In this document: in pieces, positions 9,198 to 16,824 of the stretch | Layout: the number at the start of each line of letters is the position of its first letter | Numbering within the stretch: position 1 is the first letter of the stretch | Origin: Oligoflexales bacterium | GTDB lineage: Bacteria > Bdellovibrionota_B > Oligoflexia > Oligoflexales > RGVZ01 | Reading direction: 5' to 3' | Assembly (NCBI GenBank): GCA_947468665.1 | Contig: CANILH010000004.1 | Location: forward strand, 1-64,000 | Length of the DNA: 64,000 nt | The notes under the pieces: generated by a model | The model's input: only the letters and a program-made list of their open reading frames with translations | Told to the model about the DNA's origin: nothing | The model's database searches: none | Position numbers and translations under genes: made by a program

Positions 9198-9355
9198 CCG
9201 ATTTTTTTTGCCACAAATAAACCCCTGATTTACTTGGAATATGTTTGTTTTTATGCGTTTTTTTGAAAACTAAGAGTTAATAAATCCAATCTTCGACCGA
9301 TCCCCATGAGGTTGGGAACGCAGGTACTCGATTTACCTGTAAGAAAGGCTCAAAG

Positions 9356-10855
9356 ATGACAAAGTTCCAAATGAATCCTGAAGTATGGGCGATTGGTATT
9401 TTACGCGTCGCGGCAATGTTTAGTTTTGCTTATGCATCGTCAACGTTTGCGAAAGACTCATCCGTGAACTTCAGGTCAGTTGATGTCAAATCAATTGAAG
9501 AAGCCATTGCTGACGCGAGCGCTGAGGATCTTCGGAAAATTGAGATCAAAATTGCGCGTCTCATGCAGGAAAATCCGGCAGACCTCTCAGCTAATTACTT
9601 AATGTCAACTTTACTCCTCAAAATGTTCACGCTGGATCCGGGCTCTTACTCACTCATCAGACAAAGCACGGAATTAGCTGCGCAGACCTATGATCTCGAT
9701 CAAAAAAGTGATCTTGCTATAACCGCTCTCGCCAACATTCTTGAGGCGACTGGTGAAAATGACCGGGGCCTCTCACTGCTAAGTGACGCCGCGAAACGTG
9801 GAGTCACCCTCGGGTGGAGAGCGAGCCTTGCGAAGGCCAGACTGATTTTCAACGGAAAAAACGCCGATGCTGTCCTTGGCATTCTGAATGAGACCCTCGC
9901 GGACGCGGATGCTTCGACCGAATTGATCGCTCCAACGCTCATATCAGCAATTCTTTCAAGGTACGACGGCGAGCAGCAGATTAACGAGCTAAGGAGGTGG
10001 GCTAAGCGCCGTGATTGCTTCCACCTTGAATTGGCCCTGGCGAATTCTCTGGCGCTAAACTCCCACTATGACGATGCCATGGCCGTATACAAGCGGATCC
10101 TGGCGGTAAAGCCCGATAGCACAGAAGCTCTTATGAGCCAGGGCATTATCTCGCTACGCCACCTCAAGCAAATAGACCTGGCTATTCAAAAATTCAAATT
10201 GGCCGCCATCTCGGCGAAGTACCCCTCCGAGAAGACGGCTGCCCAAACCCATTTGGCACTAGCTCTTATAGGTCAAAAACGGGACTTTGCGGCCGCAAAC
10301 AAGGCATCCGTTGCTGCGATCAGCGGGGCAAGCGATCAAGAGGGAGTACTGTTCGCGATTTTAGCCGCATACCGAAAAAACGCGGACACTCAGTTCACTA
10401 TGTCACTTCTTGAGGAGCTCGAAAAAGATGTGCCAGGACTTCACCTGGCTCACGCCATGAAAGGCGAGATCTTAAGCGAGAAACTTGGTCGCTATAGTGA
10501 CGCCACGCGGTCGTTTACAGACGCGATCACGCTGGAGCCAGGTAGAAGTGAGTACTATAACGGCCGGGGCCTCGCGTGGATGGGAATAGGAAATCTGAAC
10601 AACGCACTTACAGATTTTGAGAACGCCGCGGCGACAAATCCTGACGACGCATCGGCCAGATATAACGTCGCTTGCGCACAGGCACGGCTTGGCCAAAAGG
10701 AGGACGCTATGGCTTCACTCATCAAAGCCCTGGAGATGGACGCGAGACTTCGCTCTAACGCACGCGTAGATCAGGACCTGATGGCGCTGAGAGGTGACCC
10801 GGCGTTTAAAGCGCTGATGGACGAAAACGCGAAACAAGTCCGCGTGGCCCACTGA
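9356..10855 (+). CDS. Exported TPR-repeat protein
   Basis: 499 aa. The N-terminus has a hydrophobic segment ending in AYASSTFAKDSS, read as a Sec signal peptide with cleavage after the AxA-like site. The rest is a chain of TPR-type helical hairpins, clearest in MAVYKRILAVKPDSTEALM, ATRSFTDAITLEPGRSEYY and ALTDFENAAATNPDDASAR. Such proteins act as periplasmic scaffolds; no partner is evident. The ATG follows AGAAAGG about 8-10 bases upstream. Its 3' end overlaps the convergent NamZ-type gene by 50 bases, so the two transcripts are antisense at their ends. Confidence 0.75.
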   Translation: MTKFQMNPEVWAIGILRVAAMFSFAYASSTFAKDSSVNFRSVDVKSIEEAIADASAEDLRKIEIKIARLMQENPADLSANYLMSTLLLKMFTLDPGSYSLIRQSTELAAQTYDLDQKSDLAITALANILEATGENDRGLSLLSDAAKRGVTLGWRASLAKARLIFNGKNADAVLGILNETLADADASTELIAPTLISAILSRYDGEQQINELRRWAKRRDCFHLELALANSLALNSHYDDAMAVYKRILAVKPDSTEALMSQGIISLRHLKQIDLAIQKFKLAAISAKYPSEKTAAQTHLALALIGQKRDFAAANKASVAAISGASDQEGVLFAILAAYRKNADTQFTMSLLEELEKDVPGLHLAHAMKGEILSEKLGRYSDATRSFTDAITLEPGRSEYYNGRGLAWMGIGNLNNALTDFENAAATNPDDASARYNVACAQARLGQKEDAMASLIKALEMDARLRSNARVDQDLMALRGDPAFKALMDENAKQVRVAH

Positions 10856-12035
10856 GTTTTCGTGGGTAAATCAGAATATTGGACGCTTTCTCGATATAAG
10901 ATGCGATGCCCTCGTGCCAAAATGGGTCATCAATTGAGAAATCATTTGACATGAATTTTTGATCTGACTTGAGTGAGCCGTAAATCAATTTCATTGGCAT
11001 TGTTTTATAATCGTACTCATAAGGAGGCTCTTTCCAGGCGAATGATCCCTCACCAAGCTCAATCGCGGCGCGAACTAGCGCGATAGAAAGGTCGAGACTT
11101 CGAACAGCCCGACAGTCTGTGACGTGTATCTGAACTCCCCGGCAGGTCTTACTCATCCATTTTTGTGCCGTCGGCTCAAATTGAGCATCCCGCAAAAATA
11201 CTCCTGCCGCCTTTCCTCCAAGTAATTGAAGGACACGTTCTTTATATCGAGAGCCTTCAGGGAGGTAAGGGGCGCCAATAAACTGAAATGGCAGTCCAGT
11301 ACCACGGCCTTCCGAGATATTTGTACCCTCGAAGATTACTGTTCCGGGATAAACATACACAGAGTCGATGGTTGGAAGATTCGGGGACGTCAGAACCCAC
11401 GGACGCTCAAGATCTCCCCAATACGACTTGGGATCCCAGGACTTAAGCTCAACAACCTCCAGCTCGCAACCAATGAACGTATTAAAGAAACGGGCCGCCT
11501 CACCAGCTGTGAGAGCATGCCGCATAGGAATCGGATACTCGCCGACAAATGAAGTGCTGTCCATATCAAGAACCCGCCCCTCGCAAATCTCGCCTCCCAC
11601 AGGATTAGGGCGATCCAGAATCACAACGCGCTTGCCAAATTTTTTTGCCGCTCGCATACAACCAGCGATAGTCGCCTTCCAGGTATAAATACGGCATCCA
11701 ACAATTTGAAGATCTATCACGATAGTGTCGACATTTGAGAGCATATCGGCAGTCGGCTCGCGGGTCTCAGAGTAAAGACTATAGAGCGGCACGCCAAACG
11801 CATCATGCTTTGTATGGGAGGTCTCGATCATGTTGTCTTGTTTCGTCCCGTAAAAACCATGCTGCGGACCAAATAACGCGGTCAGTCGGTTGCCCAGCGA
11901 TGCGGACAAAACAGTCCAGGCAGGTCTCAAGTCAGCGGCTACAGAGGCCTGATTGCATACGAGCCCGCAACGCCCCCAGCTTTTGGCGATTGAGGCATCC
12001 GCCGCGAGTCTGTCGAGGCCGAAAACACACTTCAT
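10806..12035 (-). CDS. DUF1343 / NamZ-type exo-beta-N-acetylmuramidase
   Basis: 409 aa. Members of this family (NamZ/YbbC, glycoside hydrolase family 171) release N-acetylmuramic acid from the non-reducing ends of peptidoglycan fragments. Family motifs are clear: VCNQASV, LFGPQHGFYG, DTIVIDLQIVGCRIYTW, VILDRPNPVGG, TSPNLPTIDSVYVYPGTVIFEGTNISEGRGT and PFQFIGAPYL. The ATG at 12035 is chosen because AGGAA lies just upstream and the family start follows. No signal peptide is visible, so this copy seems cytoplasmic, fitting cell-wall recycling. It is 10 bases downstream of a small gene in the same direction. Confidence 0.88.
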   Translation of the reverse strand: MKCVFGLDRLAADASIAKSWGRCGLVCNQASVAADLRPAWTVLSASLGNRLTALFGPQHGFYGTKQDNMIETSHTKHDAFGVPLYSLYSETREPTADMLSNVDTIVIDLQIVGCRIYTWKATIAGCMRAAKKFGKRVVILDRPNPVGGEICEGRVLDMDSTSFVGEYPIPMRHALTAGEAARFFNTFIGCELEVVELKSWDPKSYWGDLERPWVLTSPNLPTIDSVYVYPGTVIFEGTNISEGRGTGLPFQFIGAPYLPEGSRYKERVLQLLGGKAAGVFLRDAQFEPTAQKWMSKTCRGVQIHVTDCRAVRSLDLSIALVRAAIELGEGSFAWKEPPYEYDYKTMPMKLIYGSLKSDQKFMSNDFSIDDPFWHEGIASYIEKASNILIYPRKLSGPRGLVSRFRPSAL

Positions 12036-12045
12036 GCTGCTATTC

Positions 12046-12291
12046 CTATGACAAACCCAATCGCTGACCAATTCGGGCTACAAGATTTGTTAAACACTCA
12101 TCAACAGACTTGCCGCTCACTGACTCCACAAAGCTATTACGGTCAGTTGAGTGTTCACCGTGCCCGGTGTACGTTCCGTCACCAAACTCGTCAATTTCGA
12201 GCTGATAGGTGACGCCCTTGATCATGTACGTATAGTTATGAACTTTGAACAATTTACCGCCTGTGTGCACGCGGATTTCTTTCCATGACAT
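12046..12291 (-). CDS. Small protein of unknown function upstream of the NamZ-type gene
   Basis: 81 aa, starting MSWKEIRVHTGG. The ATG at 12291 has an excellent ribosome-binding site, GGGAGG, 8 bases upstream. The open frame extends much further upstream but that part reads through the candidate RNA region and looks random. The protein is small and acidic, with a beta-strand pattern around YTYMIKGVTYQLEIDEFGDGTYTGHGEH and a helical C-terminus (SVDECLTNLVARIGQRLG). I recognise no family. Its tight spacing with the muramidase gene suggests co-expression. Confidence 0.65.
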   Translation of the reverse strand: MSWKEIRVHTGGKLFKVHNYTYMIKGVTYQLEIDEFGDGTYTGHGEHSTDRNSFVESVSGKSVDECLTNLVARIGQRLGLS

Positions 12292-12435
12292 GAGGCCAAC
12301 CTCCCAAAAAATAAAATCAGGTCCACAACCCAAAAATTGGTAACTCCAATTCATTATGTATTTTACGGCATACTGGGCTCTTCCGTCCAGAATGGCCGCC
12401 GAATAGAGGCACGATTTTGCCGACATGTCCAAATC

Positions 12436-12465
12436 TTGGCACTCCGCCACCTGATTTGATAGACT
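12436..12465 (+). promoter_or_regulatory. Possible promoter driving the candidate RNA
   Basis: TTGGCA (12436-12441) and TAGACT (12460-12465) with an 18-base spacer on the plus strand. The motif TAGACTGTAAG (12460-12470) is repeated as TAGACTATAAG 31 bases later (12491-12501), about three helical turns, which may be an operator. Moderately convincing at best. Confidence 0.35.
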
Positions 12466-12472
12466 GTAAGTA

Positions 12473-12505
12473 GAGGTCAAGATGACCTCATAGACTATAA
12501 GTCTA
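12473..12505 (+). repeat. Two adjacent inverted repeats at the start of the candidate RNA
   Basis: GAGGTCA-AGA-TGACCTC (12473-12489) is a perfect 7-base-arm hairpin. It is followed at once by TAGACT-ATA-AGTCTA (12491-12505), a perfect 6-base-arm hairpin. They could be 5' stems of a small RNA or binding sites for a dimeric regulator. On the other strand they lie about 185-215 bases upstream of the small gene that precedes the NamZ-type gene. Confidence 0.6.
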
Positions 12506-12598
12506 GGAAGGGAGGTGGTGTTGTGGGTTGTTGTATTCAAAACCCTAGTAGCATGGGGGTGAGTGTCTCTTAGTTGAGGCATTAACCTGGAAGCTACC

Positions 12599-12657
12599 AA
12601 CCGGCTCCCCTCCTTTCACAACTAGATTTTTGTTGGGGACGCCGGTTGCCTTTTTTG
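12599..12657 (+). terminator. Strong rho-independent terminator with no upstream protein gene
   Basis: Arms AACCGGCTCCCC (12599-12610) and GGGGACGCCGGTT (12635-12647) pair over 12 bp with one bulged C, and GCCTTTTTT follows. No plus-strand coding gene ends upstream, since the nearest upstream genes run the other way. This is the main argument for an RNA gene here. Confidence 0.7.
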
Positions 12658-12827
12658 AGACCTAGCCCCTGGTCCCTCCCTGTCAAAACTATAAACACCG
12701 TCCAATTGACCCATCACTCTACACTCCTGCACCCTGTGTAACACCCTAAAATAATAGAGTTATTTTTTGTAATCGCTGGATTTTTATTGGCATCACCCTT
12801 GCATCCTTTGGGGTAGGAGCCAAAGCC
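12658..12827. other. Gap before the M14 peptidase gene
   Basis: 170 bases without a gene, C-rich then AT-rich. A TATAAA (12690-12695) and a TTGACC (12706-12711) are present but neither has a partner box at good spacing, so the peptidase promoter is not defined. Confidence 0.4.
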
Positions 12828-13850
12828 GTGTTTAAACCCATGCTTAAAAATGCCCAAAAAACCAAAGCCTTGATGCTGGCTTTGGCGGGATTGTTGTCCC
12901 TTGCCGACCGCGGGTTTGGCAAAGACGCGTTTGGACTGGATAATCATAAAGCGCCAATAGAGGCCGTGACGAAGCCCGATGTGCCTTACCGCACTCGATT
13001 CGGAAACCAGATCACCGTTTACGCAGTCAACAACCCAGGACTCAATGTCGACCAAAACCACCCCGCCGTTAGATTTTTAGTGCAAGGCGGTCTTCATGGA
13101 AATGAGCTTCTTGGTAGTGAATTTGTTGGTTGGCTTGCCCAAAGATTCGCAAAAGGTGAAAGCCCTTTAAACACGCTGAACGGTGGCGACGTCGCTGTTG
13201 ATTTTGTGCCCTATGCCAACCCTGATGGAACCATTCAATACACACGCTACAATGGCAACAAAATAAACCTTAATCGAAATTTTGGGGTGCTCTGGGGCGT
13301 GACTAAAGAAAACCCAGGGCCCTCCGCTTTCAGCGAAGATGAGACCCGGGCCATCAGAGACCTGTTCGCAAAACGAGACTATACGGGATCAATCGATGTT
13401 CATGGCTACATCAATTGGGTCGTCATCCCAACAGACCCACAAGACGAGATTAAGGGGCTCCCCCGAGCCGACGCGGCAAAGTTAGCTAAGTACCGCCAAT
13501 GGGCCGCCGCGATCAAACGCGAAACCGCGACTCATATGCCAGGCTATGAGGTTAAGACCGCCGGTAGCCTAGGTGACGGCGGCGCCTTTGAGGATTTCGC
13601 GTGGTGGGGAGCCGGGGTACCGAGCGCCTGCCTTGAAATTTTCTCGCGCGACCGGTTCGTAACGCAATCACTGGCGAGCAAGATCGTTGATCTCCTGACG
13701 CCAAAAGTCTTTGGATCAGCTCAGGCCATCAAAGATTCGAGTGACATGTTCCTCGCCTATGAAAACTACATTCATAGCCTCTTTCTTGAAGCCATCAAAA
13801 TTAAGTCCGGAAATGACCTAAACCGAAAAATGGCGTCAGCGACAAAATGA
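12828..13850 (+). CDS. Exported M14-family zinc carboxypeptidase
   Basis: 340 aa. A basic N-terminus with a hydrophobic core (LMLALAGLLSLADRGFG) acts as a signal peptide. The M14 zinc site is complete: H90 and E93 in GGLHGNE, H192 in SIDVHG. The substrate-anchoring NLNRNF motif and the catalytic Glu, E270, in PSACLEIFSRDRF are present, along with NPDG. The GTG at 12828 has AGGAG 8 bases upstream; an ATG four codons later is the alternative. Probable role: trimming peptides, possibly murein peptides (M14 includes MpaA-type amidases and LD-carboxypeptidases), in the periplasm. Substrate cannot be read from the sequence. Confidence 0.85.
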   Translation: MFKPMLKNAQKTKALMLALAGLLSLADRGFGKDAFGLDNHKAPIEAVTKPDVPYRTRFGNQITVYAVNNPGLNVDQNHPAVRFLVQGGLHGNELLGSEFVGWLAQRFAKGESPLNTLNGGDVAVDFVPYANPDGTIQYTRYNGNKINLNRNFGVLWGVTKENPGPSAFSEDETRAIRDLFAKRDYTGSIDVHGYINWVVIPTDPQDEIKGLPRADAAKLAKYRQWAAAIKRETATHMPGYEVKTAGSLGDGGAFEDFAWWGAGVPSACLEIFSRDRFVTQSLASKIVDLLTPKVFGSAQAIKDSSDMFLAYENYIHSLFLEAIKIKSGNDLNRKMASATK

Positions 13851-13901
13851 TGCCGCACGCCAGATTCGAGCCGAGTCAGATAGTTATATTACCCGCGACA
13901 G

Positions 13902-14765
13902 TTAAAACGTACCGTCAATTTTATCCGCATAGAACTTCGGCAGGGCAAAGGCACCTGTCATAAGGTCTTTTGTGAGGTACTGGAGTCCACCAGAGACTTT
14001 CTCAAAGCGCCCATGATCAAATCTCGTGGGATCAATTGGATCCTGGGCTGCGACAGTCCATGACCAGCTTCCCCGAGGATAGGTCGGAATGGCCGCGATA
14101 TAACTGCGGCGATGCTTAAAACCGCCACTGATATTTCGATGAATGCGGCCAAGGGCTTCTTTGGTGAACCAAGGGGATTCGCTTTGCGCCGCCATAACTC
14201 CACCAGTGCGTAAAGCCCCTGCCACGTCACTGTAAAACTCACGACTGAAAAGTCCCTCGCCCGGTCCGATCGGATCTGTCGAGTCGACCAAAATCACGTC
14301 AACCTCGTTTTTGAGCTCTTTCATAAAGGCGATACCATCGCCAACGCGAACCGTAACCCTTGAATCAAAGCCTGGATTCAGGCAAGCAGCGACTTTAGGG
14401 AAGAATTTCTTACTTTGCTCGATCACCATACCGTCGATCTCACAAAGGATAACCTCCTCAACATCCTTATGCTTAAGGATCTCCCTGACAGTTCCCCCGT
14501 CGCCTCCGCCAATAACAACGACGCGGCGTGGATTCGCATGCATACATAACGGGATATGGGTAATCATCTCATGATAGATAAACTCATCAGCGTCGGTGAG
14601 CATCACTAAGCCGTCCAAAAGAAGCATCGTCCCATAGGCTTTTGTCTCCACGACGTCAACCGTCTGAAACTCGCTCTTACCGCTGAAAAGGACTTCCGTC
14701 ACGGCCCAACCGGTTCGAATGTCCTCGCCCTCTTGCTCAGTAACCCACAGATTCATCGATGACAT
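13902..14765 (-). CDS. speE: Polyamine aminopropyltransferase (spermidine synthase)
   Basis: 287 aa. Transfers the aminopropyl group of decarboxylated S-adenosylmethionine to putrescine. Family hallmarks: the N-terminal beta domain (LFSGKSEFQTVDVVETKAYGTMLLLDG), the dcSAM-binding VVVIGGGDGGTVREIL and EIDGMVIEQSKKFFP, and the catalytic-site VDSTDPIGPGEGLFS. The ATG at 14765 is preferred because GGAG sits 8 bases upstream; an upstream GTG lies within that GGAG. No speD is nearby. Stands alone between the convergent M14 peptidase and a same-strand ribbon-helix-helix gene. Confidence 0.95.
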   Translation of the reverse strand: MSSMNLWVTEQEGEDIRTGWAVTEVLFSGKSEFQTVDVVETKAYGTMLLLDGLVMLTDADEFIYHEMITHIPLCMHANPRRVVVIGGGDGGTVREILKHKDVEEVILCEIDGMVIEQSKKFFPKVAACLNPGFDSRVTVRVGDGIAFMKELKNEVDVILVDSTDPIGPGEGLFSREFYSDVAGALRTGGVMAAQSESPWFTKEALGRIHRNISGGFKHRRSYIAAIPTYPRGSWSWTVAAQDPIDPTRFDHGRFEKVSGGLQYLTKDLMTGAFALPKFYADKIDGTF

Positions 14766-14831
14766 AACAAGCACTCCGGGATCGTAACAATACGTCTGAA
14801 AATTAAATGTTTAGCTTCTAGCGGGAGCGCC

Positions 14832-15365
14832 TTATCGGCGCTTTTTCTCTTGGTTGCGCACATACTCAAGAAACGCTGCCTTATCCTGGAGAAGATCCAT
14901 GGAGTTCGCGTGCTGTCTTGCCTGACGCTGAAGCTTTTTCTGAGCCTGACGATTTCCACCCTGCTGGAATTGAATCCGGCTCTGCTGATTTCCAGCCTCG
15001 GTATTGCCGTGAGAGACGTTACCGTTAACATTCCCGGCCTGAGGATTCCGGTTGAAATTGCCCTGATTATTTCCACCGCGCATGGTGTGCTTACGCTCAA
15101 CGATCTCCCACGCACGAAGGACAACACCCTCAGCGAGAAGCTCTGAGATTAACTCATCGATACTGACACTTTCCTCACGGGCGAAGTCGAACAGCTTCCG
15201 GTGGAGGGCCTTTGAGATCCTTATAGCCAGATTATCCGGCAAAGCCATTGGAGCCTCGTCGAGAACCTCCTGATCCAGTTGTTCTTGAGTCGCCTCCTCA
15301 AAGGTTTTGTTGGAATCGACAACGTAATTTCCACGGTTGTCGCCATCTGTAGTCGTTTTCGCCAT
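14832..15365 (-). CDS. Ribbon-helix-helix-like protein with Asn/Gln/Gly-rich tail
   Basis: 177 aa in three parts. An acidic N-terminal segment covers 1-40. A ribbon-helix-helix-like region (about 41-88) has strand LAIRISKALH, then helices KLFDFAREESVSIDELISELLAEGVV. A low-complexity segment (about 95-145) is rich in Asn, Gly and Gln, followed by a basic helical C-terminus. Ribbon-helix-helix proteins bind DNA as dimers. The Asn-rich linker is unusual and might drive assembly or phase separation. AAGGAA precedes the ATG. No toxin gene is adjacent, so an antitoxin role is unlikely. Confidence 0.65.
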   Translation of the reverse strand: MAKTTTDGDNRGNYVVDSNKTFEEATQEQLDQEVLDEAPMALPDNLAIRISKALHRKLFDFAREESVSIDELISELLAEGVVLRAWEIVERKHTMRGGNNQGNFNRNPQAGNVNGNVSHGNTEAGNQQSRIQFQQGGNRQAQKKLQRQARQHANSMDLLQDKAAFLEYVRNQEKKRR

Positions 15366-15495
15366 GATTTTTCCTTGATTTGAGATCGTCAGTCGTTAAG
15401 TCTGCTAATCAGCCCAGTCATAAATCCGTCCCACCGCCCAAAAATATGTATAACGCTATGGGGAGCTCTGCTCGGAGCCTTAACTGGAAGCTTAA

Positions 15496-16824
15496 TTAGT
15501 ATGCTGCTGGATCAGGCCAAATGGCCGAAACGGCTTGAAAATCCGTGAAGTTATCATGTGCCTGATTTGACAGGGCTACGTCAAGGGCAAAATCATACAT
15601 TCCTCGCTGAACACCGGATATTTCAATAAAAACACCGAGGCTCCCTGAAGATTTTTTAAGCCACGGCCAGGCCGCAAGCATGCCTTCGTTGGAGAAACTC
15701 TCTCTGGACGCTACGTATGGGGGAGGAGCCTGCTTCAAGGCCTTTTGATCCACACGGATATTAGCGATGAAACTCCCAAGGTCACTGGAGCCACGAACGG
15801 CGAAAACGCCATTTTTGGACTTCTCAAACGCGGTCTCCTTAATAGCGCCTGACTCGGGTCCGGAGGCCGGCAAGGCCGCGAGATTAGATGAGATCGCCCA
15901 GTCAACCCCCTGAGGATACTTTAGGACGTATGCGAGACCACTTCCCCGCGCCAAATATTCTGCTGGATTAAATATGAACTCGATTTTCGTCGGAATCTGA
16001 AAATAATCGTCATAAAAAACCAACTCGCTGAATAAATGCAGATCAATCAACGAAAAAAACTTCCGCAACTTGGCTCCAACAGCCACGATACTTCTTACTG
16101 GACCGGACCTCCAGCACTCAATCTCTGACGTAAAATCACTCTCACCGAAGTAAAGAGAGGGGAATAAGAAAATTCTCGGTATCAATGGCATCACAAACGA
16201 GCTGCCAGCGAATACCGGTTTTTCGCCGCCCGGGGTTTGTAATAACACATCACCAATAAGCATCGGCTGGCCATCACGAAAGGAGTATCGATAACGCGAT
16301 GTTCGAACCTCATTTGAGCCATGAGAATAAAACGGCGTATACTTTGGAACTTCAGCCAGGCCTGCGGTCTGACCGACCAGTAAAGACCCAAGGTATTTTT
16401 CTCCGGAACCACAAAAGTCAACCCTCTGAAATCGTGTAAAACGAGCCCCGATTTGTTTCACGACCGACTTGTGCGAAAACTGCCAGCCCAAAGACGCTCC
16501 AACAACGCTTAGCTCATCATTATCATCTAATGAGCCGTCATCGGTAAATTTAGTATAGGGAATGCCCTCCTCCAGAACGTAGCTACCGTCGGAATTTACC
16601 TCATCCACCTGAATCGGAACCTGAGTCCATGTCTTTTTGACGTATCGCCACGCCTCAATCCCATGAACATTGGCTCCACGGAGCCAGCCTGGAGCGTTGA
16701 AGATAATGGGAAATCTGGTCGTGGCGATTGGCTCGGTGACGGGCACGCAAGGTGCCGCAAGACATAATTCGCCAAGGCCTAAAAGACCTATAAGAAAGGC
16801 TATTATTGTGAATAGACGAACCAT
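15496..16824 (-). CDS. Exported protein of unknown function
   Basis: 442 aa with a clear Sec signal peptide (VRLFTIIAFLIGLLGLGELCLA-AP). The mature part is beta-rich with an early motif PIIFNAPGWLRG and an acidic loop DDGSLDDNDELSV that looks like a calcium-binding turn. I recognise no catalytic motif. Its ATG overlaps the pepP stop by one base (TGATG), so it is translationally coupled downstream of pepP. Function not inferable beyond periplasmic or secreted location. Confidence 0.7.
   Translation of the reverse strand: MVRLFTIIAFLIGLLGLGELCLAAPCVPVTEPIATTRFPIIFNAPGWLRGANVHGIEAWRYVKKTWTQVPIQVDEVNSDGSYVLEEGIPYTKFTDDGSLDDNDELSVVGASLGWQFSHKSVVKQIGARFTRFQRVDFCGSGEKYLGSLLVGQTAGLAEVPKYTPFYSHGSNEVRTSRYRYSFRDGQPMLIGDVLLQTPGGEKPVFAGSSFVMPLIPRIFLFPSLYFGESDFTSEIECWRSGPVRSIVAVGAKLRKFFSLIDLHLFSELVFYDDYFQIPTKIEFIFNPAEYLARGSGLAYVLKYPQGVDWAISSNLAALPASGPESGAIKETAFEKSKNGVFAVRGSSDLGSFIANIRVDQKALKQAPPPYVASRESFSNEGMLAAWPWLKKSSGSLGVFIEISGVQRGMYDFALDVALSNQAHDNFTDFQAVSAIWPDPAAY

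Larger units (their letters stand above)
12472..12658 (+). ncRNA. Candidate structured small RNA, family unknown
   Basis: A roughly 185-base non-coding segment has the architecture of an sRNA: a possible promoter, two short hairpins at the 5' end, and a G-rich tract with GGGAGG, GGTGG and GTGGG. A central domain is closed by GTAGC (12549-12553) and GCTAC (12592-12596), and a strong intrinsic terminator ends it. It does not match 6S, SRP, tmRNA or RNase P RNA as I know them. Expression is not shown, and the elements could instead regulate the minus-strand genes. Confidence 0.4.

Noticed and set aside
9356-12035. Frameshift or mis-assembly at the 50-base convergent overlap
   Set aside because: Both products read cleanly through the overlap to natural ends; other convergent overlaps (lgt/ruvC, 52706 gene/dnaJ) show this genome is simply compact.
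12292-12600. Long N-terminal extension of the 81-aa gene on the minus strand
   Set aside because: The extension translates the candidate RNA and AT-rich spacer into sequence with no protein character, while the start at 12291 has an ideal GGGAGG site.
12472-12658. Known riboswitch or 6S/SRP/tmRNA/RNase P RNA
   Set aside because: I compared it from memory with the conserved cores of these RNAs and c-di-GMP riboswitches and saw no match.
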